Below are positions 1 through 11,000 of a DNA stretch of 64,000 bases, in pieces (within the stretch, counting starts at the first letter, position 1; each line of letters begins with the position of its first letter). The translations under genes were made by a program, and so were the position numbers. Below the pieces are notes generated by a model, which made no database searches, had not been told where the DNA came from, and worked only from the letters and a program-made list of their open reading frames with translations. The stretch is taken from the NCBI GenBank assembly GCA_963556695.1, contig CAUWAG010000003.1, positions 5,332,001-5,396,000 on the forward strand. Direction: 5' to 3'. This DNA comes from Anthostomella pinea. Taxonomy: Eukaryota > Ascomycota > Sordariomycetes > Xylariales > Xylariaceae.

Positions 1-1014
1 GAGCGATCACCATCATCTCGTCCTTGGAAAGTGCAGCTTCGTGGTCGTATCCGGCATTGTCCTCCATCTTCTTCTCCTGGTCTGACTCGTGGGGATGTGT
101 GGCTTCCGAGCTCGCTTTGTCGGTGATGCTACCAGGGACGTCGACGACTCCGTTGGTAGTGTTGAGTGGGGACTCGACGACGCCGTGCGATACGAGGTTC
201 TGTTCAGCGTGGAGGTGTCGGTCAGACCATTTGCCTGTCGGGGTATCGGGACACAGAAGAATCATGAGGACTCCCGTAGCCAACGTGACAATCAAGGGAA
301 CAATGAAGGTCAATCGCCAAGCCGTGCCAGCACTGTAGCCCCGTCCAACGAACGCATCGAAGACAGCAGGCATGATGAAATAGGTGATGCCGCCACCTGC
401 GTTTCCCCAACCGCCAGCCAGGGCATTGGCTGTGCCAACAATATTCTTATCGAAGAAACCGGTCGCCCATACCATGCTGGGAACAAAAGAGCCGCCGAGG
501 ATGCCTATGAAGAACCGGCTAACGTACAGGCCTTGGGCGTTGTGGACAAGAGGGGCGAGGCCGAGGGGGATGGAGCCGATGAGGAGAAGACCGGCGAACA
601 CCAGGCGAGGCCCGAAACGATCACAGGCAGGGCCCGCGATATATCGTATCATGAGGCTGTCTCGCGTCAGTCATTGAGGTCGTTGTGCATCTTCCGATTC
701 AAAGCACTCACGTAGCACACAGGGATACAATGTTGGAGTTCGCAACTTGCGCCGGTGTCAAGTGAAGGTTGGCCTTGATGGTGTGTGTCAACTGTAACGG
801 AAGATTAGTTGAGAGTTTCTATAGCTAGTGATTGCCGAATAACACTTACAAGGGGTGGGAAAGTGTACCACGCCCAAAATGCGACCATAAATGCAAACCA
901 TGAGAAGAAGAACACACGGCCGTACACGTTGAAGACATTGAGTACTGGAATGGATCGGGCCTTGCGGTTGATCGGGTTGACCTCCGGGGCGGTCCAAAGG
1001 GTTGATCCCTTCAT
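1..1014 (-). CDS. crnA/nrtA-like: Nitrate transporter, NNP/MFS family (N-terminal part; gene runs off the window)
   Basis: High-affinity nitrate (and probably nitrite) importer of the plasma membrane, major facilitator superfamily. Exons read 1014-850, 791-712 and 656-1; both introns have GT...AG ends (GTAAGT and GTGAGT donors) and the frame stays open across them. The protein begins [14 protein letters not shown], continues with GRVFFFSWF and WYTFPPL typical of fungal CrnA/NrtA, and carries the nitrate signature GGWGNAGGG. About 300 residues (six membrane segments and the start of the central hydrophilic loop, rich in acidic residues and His) are in the window; the second half lies to the left of base 1. 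Whether nitrate or nitrite reductase genes sit next to it cannot be seen. The family call is firm; nitrate versus nitrite preference is inference. Confidence 0.93.
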
Positions 1015-1277
1015 GTTGAAGCTTTCCTATTCGAGGTTCAACTTGTTTCTGTCAAGTGGGTGGGTGTAAGACTCGGGGGTCTGGGTCGGTTGAATCCCGT
1101 GGTGATGGCCTGGGAGAGGGACCCGAGCCCTTGCAAGGTGAAGCGATACACTTATAATTGAGGTGTGTCTTCTCTCAGGCGTCCAGGCGTCTTGCGCTGC
1201 AACGAAGCATCTCCGGACGGGTTGTCTTCGGTGGGTCCAGACTGTGAGCTCTCCCACACCGGTTTGCGCGATGGTTT

Positions 1278-1285
1278 TCCGCGGA
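1278..1285. promoter_or_regulatory. NIT4/NirA-type palindrome upstream of the nitrate transporter
   Basis: The palindrome TCCGCGGA lies 264 bp upstream of the transporter start codon. It is identical to the site described for the Neurospora nitrate-pathway activator NIT4. A GATA core follows at 1287-1290. Function is inferred from sequence and position. Confidence 0.55.
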
Positions 1286-1308
1286 TGATACCCTGTGGAG
1301 CCCCGACT

Positions 1309-1487
1309 TGATAATGCGCCGAGAAGAGTATCGGAGACGCTGAATCCTTGAGGTGATTTGCTCGTCTGCTCAGCCGTTCAGTAGCCTGGTCAGGCTGGTA
1401 GACACCAAGGCGCGCCGAACCACCCAAGCCAAGTCTAACTATGAAATGCAATGATACGGCTAAGGAATGGTCTGAGAAGTTTGATAA
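1309..1487. promoter_or_regulatory. GATA-factor (AreA/NIT2) sites in the nitrate transporter promoter
   Basis: Two sites match the strict HGATAR form (TGATAA at 1309-1314 and at 1482-1487), with further GATAC-type cores nearby (about 1145, 1287, 1452). AreA/NIT2 nitrogen regulators bind such elements, often in pairs. Single GATA boxes are common by chance, so only the combination with the adjacent palindrome is suggestive. Confidence 0.4.
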
Positions 1488-3213
1488 GGCGACGAATGGA
1501 CGAAGTCTTTAGGTTCGCCGTTTAGAACTGTGCTGTAAGGCGTTCTGCTCTGGGCCTCAGAGTCCGGGTATCAATATCAGTGTTCTAGGCGATGCTCTCC
1601 TGAACACCATGAGGTACCACCAATGCAACTCGCTCGCTATCGTGAGTGGTCAGAAACAACCATTACGAACTGGACATTTGAACGTCTTTGTAACATGCAG
1701 CCAGGTAGACTCAGGAGACAGGCGCCGACGAAGAGCACGAGGCGTGTGGTGTGATTGCAGCGAGAGCCGTGTCACCCGGTTAACAGCGCGTCAAGACTTC
1801 CAAAGGCAGGATCGACACCTGGTAAGGCGCGCCACGAGAGGCTAGAAACGTGTGTCTGCGAGTTTCACGTCTCCGGATTGTAGGTGGTCAGCTTCGCGGG
1901 AAATGGGAAATGTGAAGTGCGTCACTGATATCAGATTAGACGAGCGCTGAGATTAGACGAGCGCTGACAGGGACGGCAGATCGAGAACATAAATCATGAG
2001 CATGCCAACCAGACAATACCTACTCGCCTATGAAATCTCCAGCCACCAGGTCAAATACCAAATACATGGTGTGGGAGCAGCTGCCATGCATGCAACCTCG
2101 TCGGCTTGTAGGCCTGGCTGCCTGGTCGGCGACAAGCAGCAAGCATATTTCTCCCCCTTATCCCTTATCTCGAACTACTGGGATGGGCTGGATGGGAGCT
2201 GGTAGGGCTTGGACGGCGTCGTGGCCCACATCGATCCAGAGATAAGGATCGGGACTGCCAGTGGCCTGCACAACACCATGGCCAATATCTCCGCGGGAAC
2301 ATGCTCGATACATAGCCGCTGTCTTGAAGCATCTGCATGATTCAGATCCATCGATCCTTTATCTATGCTGTGTGACGTCGGTCGTGGTGAGATGTTGCAA
2401 CGTGATGAAGTCGAACTTGAGCCGGGTTTGAGTCGAGTCGGCAAACTGGCTATAAGTATTGCCAAGAGGGCCTCCAGCATGGTAATCGCGCAGAGGATGA
2501 CAATAAACCGCCAGCAATGTCAGCATTTGGCCTGGGCAGAAACAATGACTGTTCACGACAACGGAAACGGTCCAGACGAAAACTTGAAGGTATCAAGTCA
2601 CAAAGGAAGTCGAAACTAAATGCCCCCACTTCTAAGTGTTGGTGGCTTGGCCTAAACAAGACTAGATACTTTTGCGGATCTCAGGTAGCGTTGACCAGGG
2701 GGAATTTGTCAATTTGTCAGTGGATTAAGGTAGATCCATCGTGATTCCCAACCCGACCCCACACCTGCCACGACCCCGGGTCCCAGTCGGTCGGAACTGT
2801 ACAAACATTTTAAAATTTAAATACTGACAACCATTCTTAGGAGCAGAGGAGTTACATCGTTGTAGTTGCCACTACCGTGTTCGGCAACTTCACAGGGGTT
2901 CGTGTACGGGCAGATGCTTTTTGCTACTTGTTGCACTCTCAACCTCTCCGTGGCGGTGCCTTCTGATGGCGCATATATGAAATGGCAAGGTTCTCCGTGT
3001 CTCCTGCCGCAGAGACTCTTGTTCCGTGATGACGTTCAGTCGCGTACCCGCCAGATCCGCAAACGCGACGCGTGGTTAAGTACCTAGACTCCACTGAAAT
3101 TGACCCCATCTTCGCGCGGGTAAAGAGCATCCCGCACCCCTTAATTCATCGTCTTCGCTCATATCCAACCGGGTTTTTGACTCGCCGCGTCTCTTCGCAT
3201 CAGATCTATCAAA

Positions 3214-4089
3214 ATGACCGAAAGCCACAAGAGAAACCACAGCCAAACAGGTAAGTTGGTCGGCGATTCTGGCTTTCCTAATAGCCGTCAGAAGCCTAAC
3301 AAGCTATCAGACACCGCGTCCGAAAAGCGGCAGAAATCGTCCATCGCCGACGACAAGAGGCTAGTTCTATGTACTCATCGCTTTCCTCGCCGCTTCTCGC
3401 GATCGCTTGTGCGCTAACAGGGCTCAGCAACCGAGGTTGCCTTGAAGCTCATCTCCTTTGATGGTCTCAAGCTGCTCTACATGAAGGTTTTGGCAGACGA
3501 GCGTGCTGGTCCGGTAGCCAAGTCAGAGCTTCGAGCCGCCGCGGAAGTCGCACTGGTGTCTTCACGCGCTGAAGCGGCAGAGGCATGTGAAGCTTTAATA
3601 GACCGGGCGATCGAAACAGCTTGTGAAGTAAAAAGGGACGCGATACTGTATACGAGGAAGCCGTCGAGGACCGCCTGGCCCGAGGCACTCTCGGCCTTCT
3701 TCTCCGACGTGGAGGGCCTGTTGAAAAAGGGCCATCTGGTCAACTGTCCGGAACTGGCGTAGAAGGCATTGCTTGAGCTTGCCAGCCTCTGCATGTACCC
3801 ATGGGATGGACACCGATGTGATGGAGGTTGTGATGGAGGTGATGTCTACGTGCAGGACGGCGAGTGGGAGTGCAACGGGTTTCACGACGATGTGGACGAC
3901 CATATGTTAAAGATCTGCAAGGCGCAGCAAGCGTGCGGGAAGTTGGATTGGTTAGGGCAGGACAGGAAAAAAGAGATCTGGAAGTTGCAGAACGCAGCAC
4001 AGAGGCCACGCGACGGACCGCATGCGGGGAAGCCGTGCACATACCGGTACCAGGAAACCCTTCAATATCTAGAGAGCTTAGAGAGCTGA
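3214..4089 (+). pseudogene. Unknown protein gene interrupted by an in-frame TAG (intact only if the stop is an error or is spliced out)
   Basis: Exons 3214-3250, 3311-3370 and 3428 onward; the introns 3251-3310 and 3371-3427 have CTAAC branch sites close to their AG ends and keep frame. The product starts MTESHKRNHSQTDTASEKRQ and continues as an Ala/Glu-rich helical region until TAG at 3760-3762 (about 153 residues). The same frame then stays open for a further 108 codons to TGA at 4087-4089. That extension is Cys/Gly/Asp-rich (HRCDGGCDGG, WECNGFHDD, KICKAQQACGK, KPCTYRYQETL) and looks like the C-terminal half of the same protein. A CAG-to-TAG change would explain the break. I do not recognise the family; Cys spacing might mean metal binding or disulphides, but that is a guess. 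Confidence 0.55.
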
Positions 4090-4701
4090 ACAGATGGAAA
4101 GGACACGGGATACTGGTGTGCGTGAACACGTCTAAACCGGATTACAAACCCCCTCAGCTGGAGGTAATCTACATAAGTATCAACACACATCACTGAAAGA
4201 AACATGGTCTCGGGGGAAAGTTCTGCTTGGTGAAGACTGGTAGGATCCGGAACGATCATCCACAGAGCCACGTCGTATTTTGAGCTCTGACATGGATTCT
4301 CCCGAATGGCTCGCCGTACAACACATTCTCTAGGCCTCCTCGAGGCACGTGGGTGTTTGGCGCAGTCCACGCTCACGCAATGGGCTCTGCAGTTCGAGCG
4401 ATCATCTGAGCTAGGAACTCTGACGAGGGAAAGCTGGGTTGACAGGCAGATGCGCCGCCGGTTCGGTGGGAGGCCCTGCTGACAGACCGAACCTTTAGCA
4501 CACTTCACAGTTCTGCTGCACGATACCAAGTGGTTTCTTCTTCACGACACCTACATCTGGCGACATGGGATCATAATAATGAAACAACGTTACTTCGGTA
4601 TACGACACGAGCTGGACCAAACCGCAGACACCATCATCCTTTTCCTAGCCCAGCCCCTTTCATACCCCTATCCTCCATACCTCCCAACCGCAGCCCCAAC
4701 C
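4090..4701. other. Intergenic, about 0.6 kb
   Basis: Convergent gap between the plus-strand gene ending at 4089 and the minus-strand gene ending at 4702. A minus-strand open frame crosses it but has no recognisable motif. Nothing supported. Confidence 0.5.
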
Positions 4702-5495
4702 CTAGGGAAAAGGCACATTGCAATCCGAATAACCGATCAACACATTCATGCGCTGGTCGACCCCATTCTGAAAATCAAACAACTGGCCCCGAACCATGCC
4801 GGAGTCCTCATCCGCGCACGCCCAGCGCAGCATATCCGCAAGCTCCGCTATATGGTCCGCCGGCACGACTTTTTGTTGGGCGTTGTTGTTGCACCAGAAA
4901 ATGGCGGAATTCAAGTCCTGCGCGTACACGGCCGCGATGGCGTCGACGGGGCCGGTGCCGCCGGTGTTGCAGGTGTGCGCCGGCACGGTTGGCGTGGGAG
5001 TCGGGGATTCGTGGGTTGGGGTGTAGAGGTCGCGCTTCTGGATGGGGGTTCTGGTGGTGTGGGTTGGGGGAGCTTGGGCTTGGGCGAACTTGAAGCCTGG
5101 GTTGAGGGCTTGGATCTGGGCCTCGATTTCCTGTGGTTGGAGATGACTGGCGTTAGATACAGGCAGGGCTTGTGATGGAACTGGGAAGGGGGGAGGAAGG
5201 GGGTTGACATGACATACCTGGATGGAGCCCTGGAAGGTCATGTTCTCTCCGCGTTGCTCGATCGGGCCTGTCCACTTCATCGGTAGGGCTTTGTACCCGG
5301 CAGGTAAGATGCTGTCGAGACCACGTTCGCTGGTCTTTGGTACGGCCTAGACATGGACATGTGACCTACCTACTCTCTCTTGGTGGCCTGAGTCGTTGGG
5401 GGGCAGGAACATGAGAGACGTACATTGGCGGAACCCACCACGCCGGCGACAGTAGCAAAAGTAAGCGCTGAGGACTTCATCATGAATGTCTTCAT
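4702..5495 (-). CDS. Small secreted protein with four spaced cysteines, unknown function
   Basis: Exons 5495-5424, 5346-5218 and 5130-4702 give 209 residues; introns have GTACGT and GTATGT donors and the second has a CTAAC branch site. Residues 1-22 (MKTFMMKSSALTFATVAGVV) are a classic signal peptide, so the product should be secreted. A Pro/Thr-rich linker (TPTHESPTPTPTVPAHT) separates a short N-terminal part from a C-terminal domain with Cys at the start of CNTGGTGPVDAIAAVY, in FWCNNNAQQK, in LRWACADED and near the end (YSDCNVPFP). Four cysteines suggest two disulphides. There is no catalytic motif I recognise. Size, signal peptide and cysteines fit a secreted effector-like or cell-wall protein, but that is inference only. 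Confidence 0.75.
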
Positions 5496-6509
5496 GACCG
5501 GGATTGCGTGTATTACTCCGACTCTATCATCCGTGACCGGTGGTGAAGGTCATGAAAGCCTTGCTTATGTACACGACTAGAGAAGAAAGCCTTCTATGGG
5601 AAATTCAGGGGTGACTCCATAATCCAGTTCAGTCCAGTGACCACTGTGTCTCCAGATCCTATTGTCTACAGTTGCCACGGGCTCAGTTCCTCGAATGAGC
5701 AGCGTCCAGAGATGGACATGCCTCATTCGCAAATATTTGCTGCAGGAGTTCGCCATTGACGTCTCCGATATAATGCACATCGTATTGTGGGCAGTATTCA
5801 ACGCAAATACGGGACGTGTTCGTGGGCCCCTTTTCCAATTGTGCCAGACTTTTGGTCCCTTATTATTAGTGTATGGCCAATGGTCAGAAAACAGTACAGG
5901 GCGAGATCCAATGCGAGGTTCAATGCTATGTCTGACCTGCTCAAGGGATCAATCTGCATCAATGCAAGTTCTCCTATTCACGGGTAAGACTGCCCCAGCA
6001 GCCCAGGCCGGCTACCGGCAGCAGGCAGACGGAGCTAGGCTGTCGGTACGGGGTCTGGCTCTCGGGGCCGGAGTCCCGCTTAATAGGCTTTGACTAGTTC
6101 CCAGTTCTCGGGCCAGGAGCCGTAACCGCCCTGCCGCCCTCGCCGCCCTCGCCGCCTCCACGACCCAGACAAAAAGAGTCACAAGACCCGTATTTCTGAA
6201 GTGTTGGTGATGGCGGTTGTCGGCCGCCATACCCAAGCTGTCGGGTATGACTGAAATCTGATAGTTTGCCTGACTGACAGCGTATCCGAGCCGTGTCGAG
6301 TACCTCACCGCCACAGCGGCACCGGGCGATGAAATATTCAAAATGCCGCCGAATGGGTCTCGTGCCTTGCTTTGGCTTTCAGGTTTACCTAGTCAGTCAC
6401 CTGAAAGAATTGCAACCTTTAACATTCGCACTTCGATATTCCATCTCCAGTACTTTCTCCAACAACCAGCGAGATAGATCAACTACGGCACGTCGCAGCC
6501 CTCGAATTT
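5496..6509. other. Intergenic, about 1 kb, divergent promoter region
   Basis: Lies between the divergent starts of the secreted protein and the DUF1275 gene. It contains a short GCC-rich 9-bp repeat (GCCGCCCTC units, about 6132-6157). A 143-codon open frame at 5662-6093 has no protein-like features and is not called. Confidence 0.5.
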
Positions 6510-7492
6510 ATGTCGCATGAAAAGGCTGAGGCTCGTCTAGCCTCCGAACCGAACGAGCAAGATCGCTCTGTCACAGAAGTCAGCTCTAAGCCAGAGTCCC
6601 AGCCGGAGCCTACCTCCTTTGCTTCGCGGGCATGGAGACATATGCAAGAGCCCGTCCGTGCTTCGGGTTTTGCTGAGTTCGAGCTGCTATTTCTGACCTT
6701 GTAAGCAGATCCCGGGTTTCTGAACATCACAAATCGAGTACCGACCTGGATAGGGGCTGTACTGCGTGCCGTCTAGCTATGAAACATCCCCACCCTGCCT
6801 TTGGCGGAAGACCTGCTAACGTGAACGTGCCTAGTTGCACCGGCATCCAAGATGCCATCTCGTTCCCTGACTACCACTGTTTCGCCTCCAACCAGACGGG
6901 CAACACGGTTTTCCTGATGTTGGCCATCGTTCTACCCGAGCTCAACGGCAACATGTTCATCACTCCGAACATCGGGGCTGCCCTCGGCTTCTTCCTGTGC
7001 GCCGGGTGGATAACCGGCCAGATCAGCCACATCGTCGGGCCTCGTCGGAGAATCTGGCTCGTCTGCTCGAACTTCATACAGTCATGCCTGGTGTTCGCTG
7101 CCGCAGCGATACAGTACCGTTACGGAACCGGACTACACGGCTCGACTGCGGTCATCGTCGTCGCGCTGCTCGCCTTTGCAGCCGGCAGCCAGGTTGTCCA
7201 ATCGCGCTCTCTGAAGATGACCGAAATCAGTACGGCCATGGCGACGGCTGCGTGGGTCGATCTGGTGGTCGACCCGGCATTGTTTAAGCGTAAGAATCAT
7301 CCGCGGACGAGGCGTGTCATGTTCTTGCTGTCGCTCATTGCCGGATCCCTTGTGGGTGCTGGTATCTACCGGACTGCTGGCTCTGCTGCGGCCATCTTCG
7401 TCTCAGCGGTGGGAAAGTCGATCGTCACGATCATGTACTTCTTCAACAGCACTGACAAGCCGAGGAAGGACGAGGGTGGTGATTCTTGCTAG
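6510..7492 (+). CDS. DUF1275 (YoaK-type) integral membrane protein
   Basis: Two exons, 6510-6700 and 6835-7492, joined across an intron with a GTAAGC donor and CTAAC branch site; 282 residues. The N-terminal 55 residues are hydrophilic and charged (cytosolic tail). After it comes the family hallmark: TGIQDAISFPDYHCFASNQT followed by GNTVFL, then hydrophobic segments about MLAIVLP, IGAALGFFLCAGWI, SCLVFAAAAIQ, AVIVVALLAFAAGSQ, VMFLLSLIAGSLVGAGIY and AAIFVSAVGKSIV. This matches the six-helix layout of DUF1275. Fungi carry many copies; the transported compound is not known. The protein ends with a short Lys/Asp-rich tail. Confidence 0.9.
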
Positions 7493-8027
7493 GAGACTGG
7501 AGGCATGGAGCGCTAGTGAGCATGAGATAGATAAATTACACATTTTGCATCATCTACGATCTGGTCGGAATGAATGAAGGGTCCATGTTTAATATCACAC
7601 TGGCTGGTGGTGTCGCTCATCCCAGCCAGGAAGCCCGAGTTTACCGAAAAGGGCCTTCGAAAGTTGGAATATCAACGGCACCATCCGGGAGGTCTGGTAC
7701 CTGTACGTGACAGCAGTTATGGATCAAATGGCGCGTTGCTCGGAAACACTTTAGATATGATGTGGCTGGTGGAATACAAGCCACATCACCCAAAATGGCA
7801 TTAAATTGATTGAAGTCACCTGGTCTCGCGACTGCTTGAGGGGTGGCCCGAGCTTCTTCAGCGGGCCTTCCGTAATTCTGCCTGCAGGCCAGCGACCCCA
7901 CTGCCCATCACGAACGCGAGAGAAGGAAGATCCGTTTCCAGTGCACCTGTTCGACAACGTCTCCTCATGCCAATCGAAGTCCGACTCTCATGGAGCTCCT
8001 GCTGGACAACGGTTCCAAGACGTCTTC
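7493..8027. other. Intergenic, about 0.5 kb, 5' region of the RecQ gene
   Basis: Separates the DUF1275 gene from the RecQ start at 8028. The RecQ frame is open further upstream to 7806, so translation might begin there and add 74 residues; that stretch looks like leader sequence rather than conserved protein. No other feature seen. Confidence 0.5.
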
Positions 8028-11000
8028 ATGACTCGAAACAACCTCGGCGAGCACTTGACCTGGCTGCTAGCTAACATCGACCTACACGCACCAAACGCGC
8101 CTGTGTTGCCGCCCATACGCGACCAACTTCTTGGAGAGCCCTCACCCTCCGACGCGACACCCTTCTTCACCCCCTCGACCGAATTGCCTCCAGATACGCG
8201 TCCGGGTGGTCCTGTCAGGCCCTCGCTGTATCCTGTCCTGCCTACTGATCGGGACCGGCAAACCACTGCGGCCAATGGGGCGTCTGGGTTGCGCACCAGA
8301 TCGCAGGAGGTTCGCGACGGAGAGGTGTTAGCGGGGAACATGGGACGGCTGGTCCCCAAATCCGGCTCGAAACGGCCGACTCTTGTCTTGGCCCAGGAGC
8401 AGCTGCTCACGCCGACTTCGACCACTGGCGCCGGGTCACTCTCAAGTCAATATAGTGCGTTGTTGAAGAAGAGCTCGGCTAAGAAGCGAACGTCGTCTCG
8501 ACATCGACCCTCCGAAGCCCAACCAGAAAACCCGTTTCTGACCCCGGGCGCCACCCTTGCCAGTACTCACATATTCGACACGATCGACCTGACCAATGAC
8601 AGTAACGAGACAACGCCGAATTCGGTAGCATTTGGGAGCACTACCCGACTGTGGCGGGAAGACTTCGCCACGAGGCCGGAGCCAGCACCTACGACTGAAG
8701 AATCAGTAGCGTTTGGGAGCGATGACGAGATGATATGGCAGGAGGAGCATGCGAGCAGACCAGCACCGATATCCACCGAAGAGAACTCGGACATATTTGG
8801 AAGCGGCGTCAGGGTCTGGGAAGAAGAATCGGCTGCTCGGCCTCAGCCCTCGCCTGCAAGGCGTGGGAAAAAGCGGAAGAGTGACCAGATTACTCAGCCG
8901 CCACCGACTACAACTACCACCGATGAATTCCCAGACATATACGAGCTCCTGTCCGATGACGAAACACTACACATTAGGCCGAAGAGGTCTCCTACCAAAT
9001 CGCCAGCGAGGAGGAAGGTTAAGACCAGTCCAAGCAAGTCACCATCCAAACCCATAGATGCAGCGGGAAGCAGTGCAATCCATCGAGTGAGGCAAGAAAC
9101 AAATGCTGCTAGCAAATTGTCGCCCGTCACCGAGCTCAAGGGCGAGCGCTCCCCGCTCGAGACACCTAGGAAACATGCTACCCCGGGAATACTGAAGACT
9201 ACAGAGAGGCAGCGGAGTCCATCCGTTCCCGATTCAGGCTCAGTTTTTGGCGATGACATGGGAAGTCCTACTGAACGCCGAGTGCAAAGGTCTCGGACTG
9301 GAGGGCGCGATGAACGAGTGATTCAGGATTCGGATGACGAGTTCATGACTCCGCTTGGTTCCAATGATCCCGAAAGTCCTGCTGCCCAGCCACTTAGCTA
9401 CACTAAGTCACCTGTTCGGAGGTTGCAAGACGTGCACGACAATATTGCCCCCGACACCCCTTCGAAAATACGGCAAGCTGTGCCGAATGAGAAACCAACA
9501 GCATCCCGATCTCCTAGGAAACGCGATCAACACCAGGCTTCTCAAAGTGAAGCGATTGAAGACTACCGCTCTGAGACAGGATTGGCCCCTTCTCAAGAAT
9601 CGCAGCCCATGTCCATAAGCGACGAGGAGTTGTCTGTCATTGTACAGCTGTTCTTGGGTCAACCATCGATCATCGAAAGAAAACGAGCTTCACTCGAAGT
9701 GAGTCTGCTAAACAACAGAAACGCCTATAAGAAGTCGCTTGAGGAGAGCAATCTTGAACCAAGAGGTCGGCTTAGGCGAGAAAAGAAGCGACTCATAGAG
9801 CAACAGGCGTGTTTGGATGTTCTTTCCAGTGACAATCGGGCATATGATGAGTTGAAAGTCAAGAGGGATGGTCTGATAGCCCGAATCGACGACGCTTATG
9901 CACATCATTTGGACACAGAAGACGACGAGGCCCGTCTTGATGAGCTGGACGTCCTACTCAAAGAGCGTCAAGAACTGCTGAAGTCGAAACTGCCCAAGGC
10001 GGGCATAGATAACCGCAATCTTTTCGAGAACAGGGAGCCCCGAGCTGCTCGAATGACCAGACCCGGGTCAGTGGTACAATCCACTCAACCTGTCCGGCAA
10101 GGCGCCCCTCCAAACTGGTCTCGAGAGACGACTCTTCTCCCTGGGGCAGGCAGTACCGAAGTGATACTACAGACGCAAATGCCCCAGCGATTAGAACCTT
10201 CTGAAACAATCTTTGATCAACCTTGCGATGCTGATGCACCGCCACCAAAATCTGGACGAAAACGGGAGCGTATCGCTGCGCCGTCTTTTGTTGCATCAAG
10301 AAGCGAGCACGCAAAGACGCCAAGCCGCTTGAGATCCAATGCACGTCCGTATCATGGCTTTTCGGACGAGGAGGAGGACGATCCCTTTGGGGATATTGAG
10401 CCTCCGCTAAGCCGCCAACTACCGAAACACAATCGAGCAGTACCCCAGTCAGCTCCCGCAACTGGGCGCAAGAGCCCTAGCAAAGGATACCCTAGTCACC
10501 AACTGGACTACCAAAGCGACTACAGTGACGATGTTGACATGTCAGCACTTGCAGAAGAGTTTGATATCCAACAATCGTCTTCAAATAATAAGCGCCCAAC
10601 TTCCGTCCGACCTGCGCTCTCGGAGACATCAGGTAATGTCGGAGTGCGGAAACAGAAATCGACAACCAAGAGAGTCCCGAGTTCGTCTGCGGCCTCGATA
10701 CCACCCGAGCAGAGGAACATGCCATGGTTTAAAGATGTGAAAAGAGCGCTCAAGGACCGGTTCAGGATGTCCGGATTCAGACACAACCAGCTGGAGGCCA
10801 TCAATGCCACACTTGCGGGAAATGACGCTTTTATTCTGATGCCTACTGGCGGCGGAAAGTCCCTGTGCTACCAACTTCCCGCCGTAATCACCAGTGGGAA
10901 AACCATGGGCGTTACAGTCGTCGTTTCTCCTCTCCTGAGCTTGATGCAAGATCAGGTGGACCACTTGAATGCCCTCAATATACATGCAGCTTCGTTCAAC

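Larger units (their letters stand above)
1015..3213. other. Intergenic, about 2.2 kb
   Basis: Promoter side of the nitrate transporter and of the plus-strand gene at 3214. It contains a perfect tandem duplication of the 17-mer GATTAGACGAGCGCTGA (1934-1950 and 1951-1967). Open frames here are short, lack protein-like composition and overlap one another, so none is called. Confidence 0.6.

Noticed and set aside
89..715. 208-codon plus-strand open frame
   Set aside because: It is antisense to the nitrate transporter exons, whose protein is clearly conserved; the plus-strand reading has no family features.
5662..6093. 143-codon plus-strand open frame in an intergenic region
   Set aside because: No protein-like composition, no splice partners, and it spans a low-complexity GCC repeat margin.
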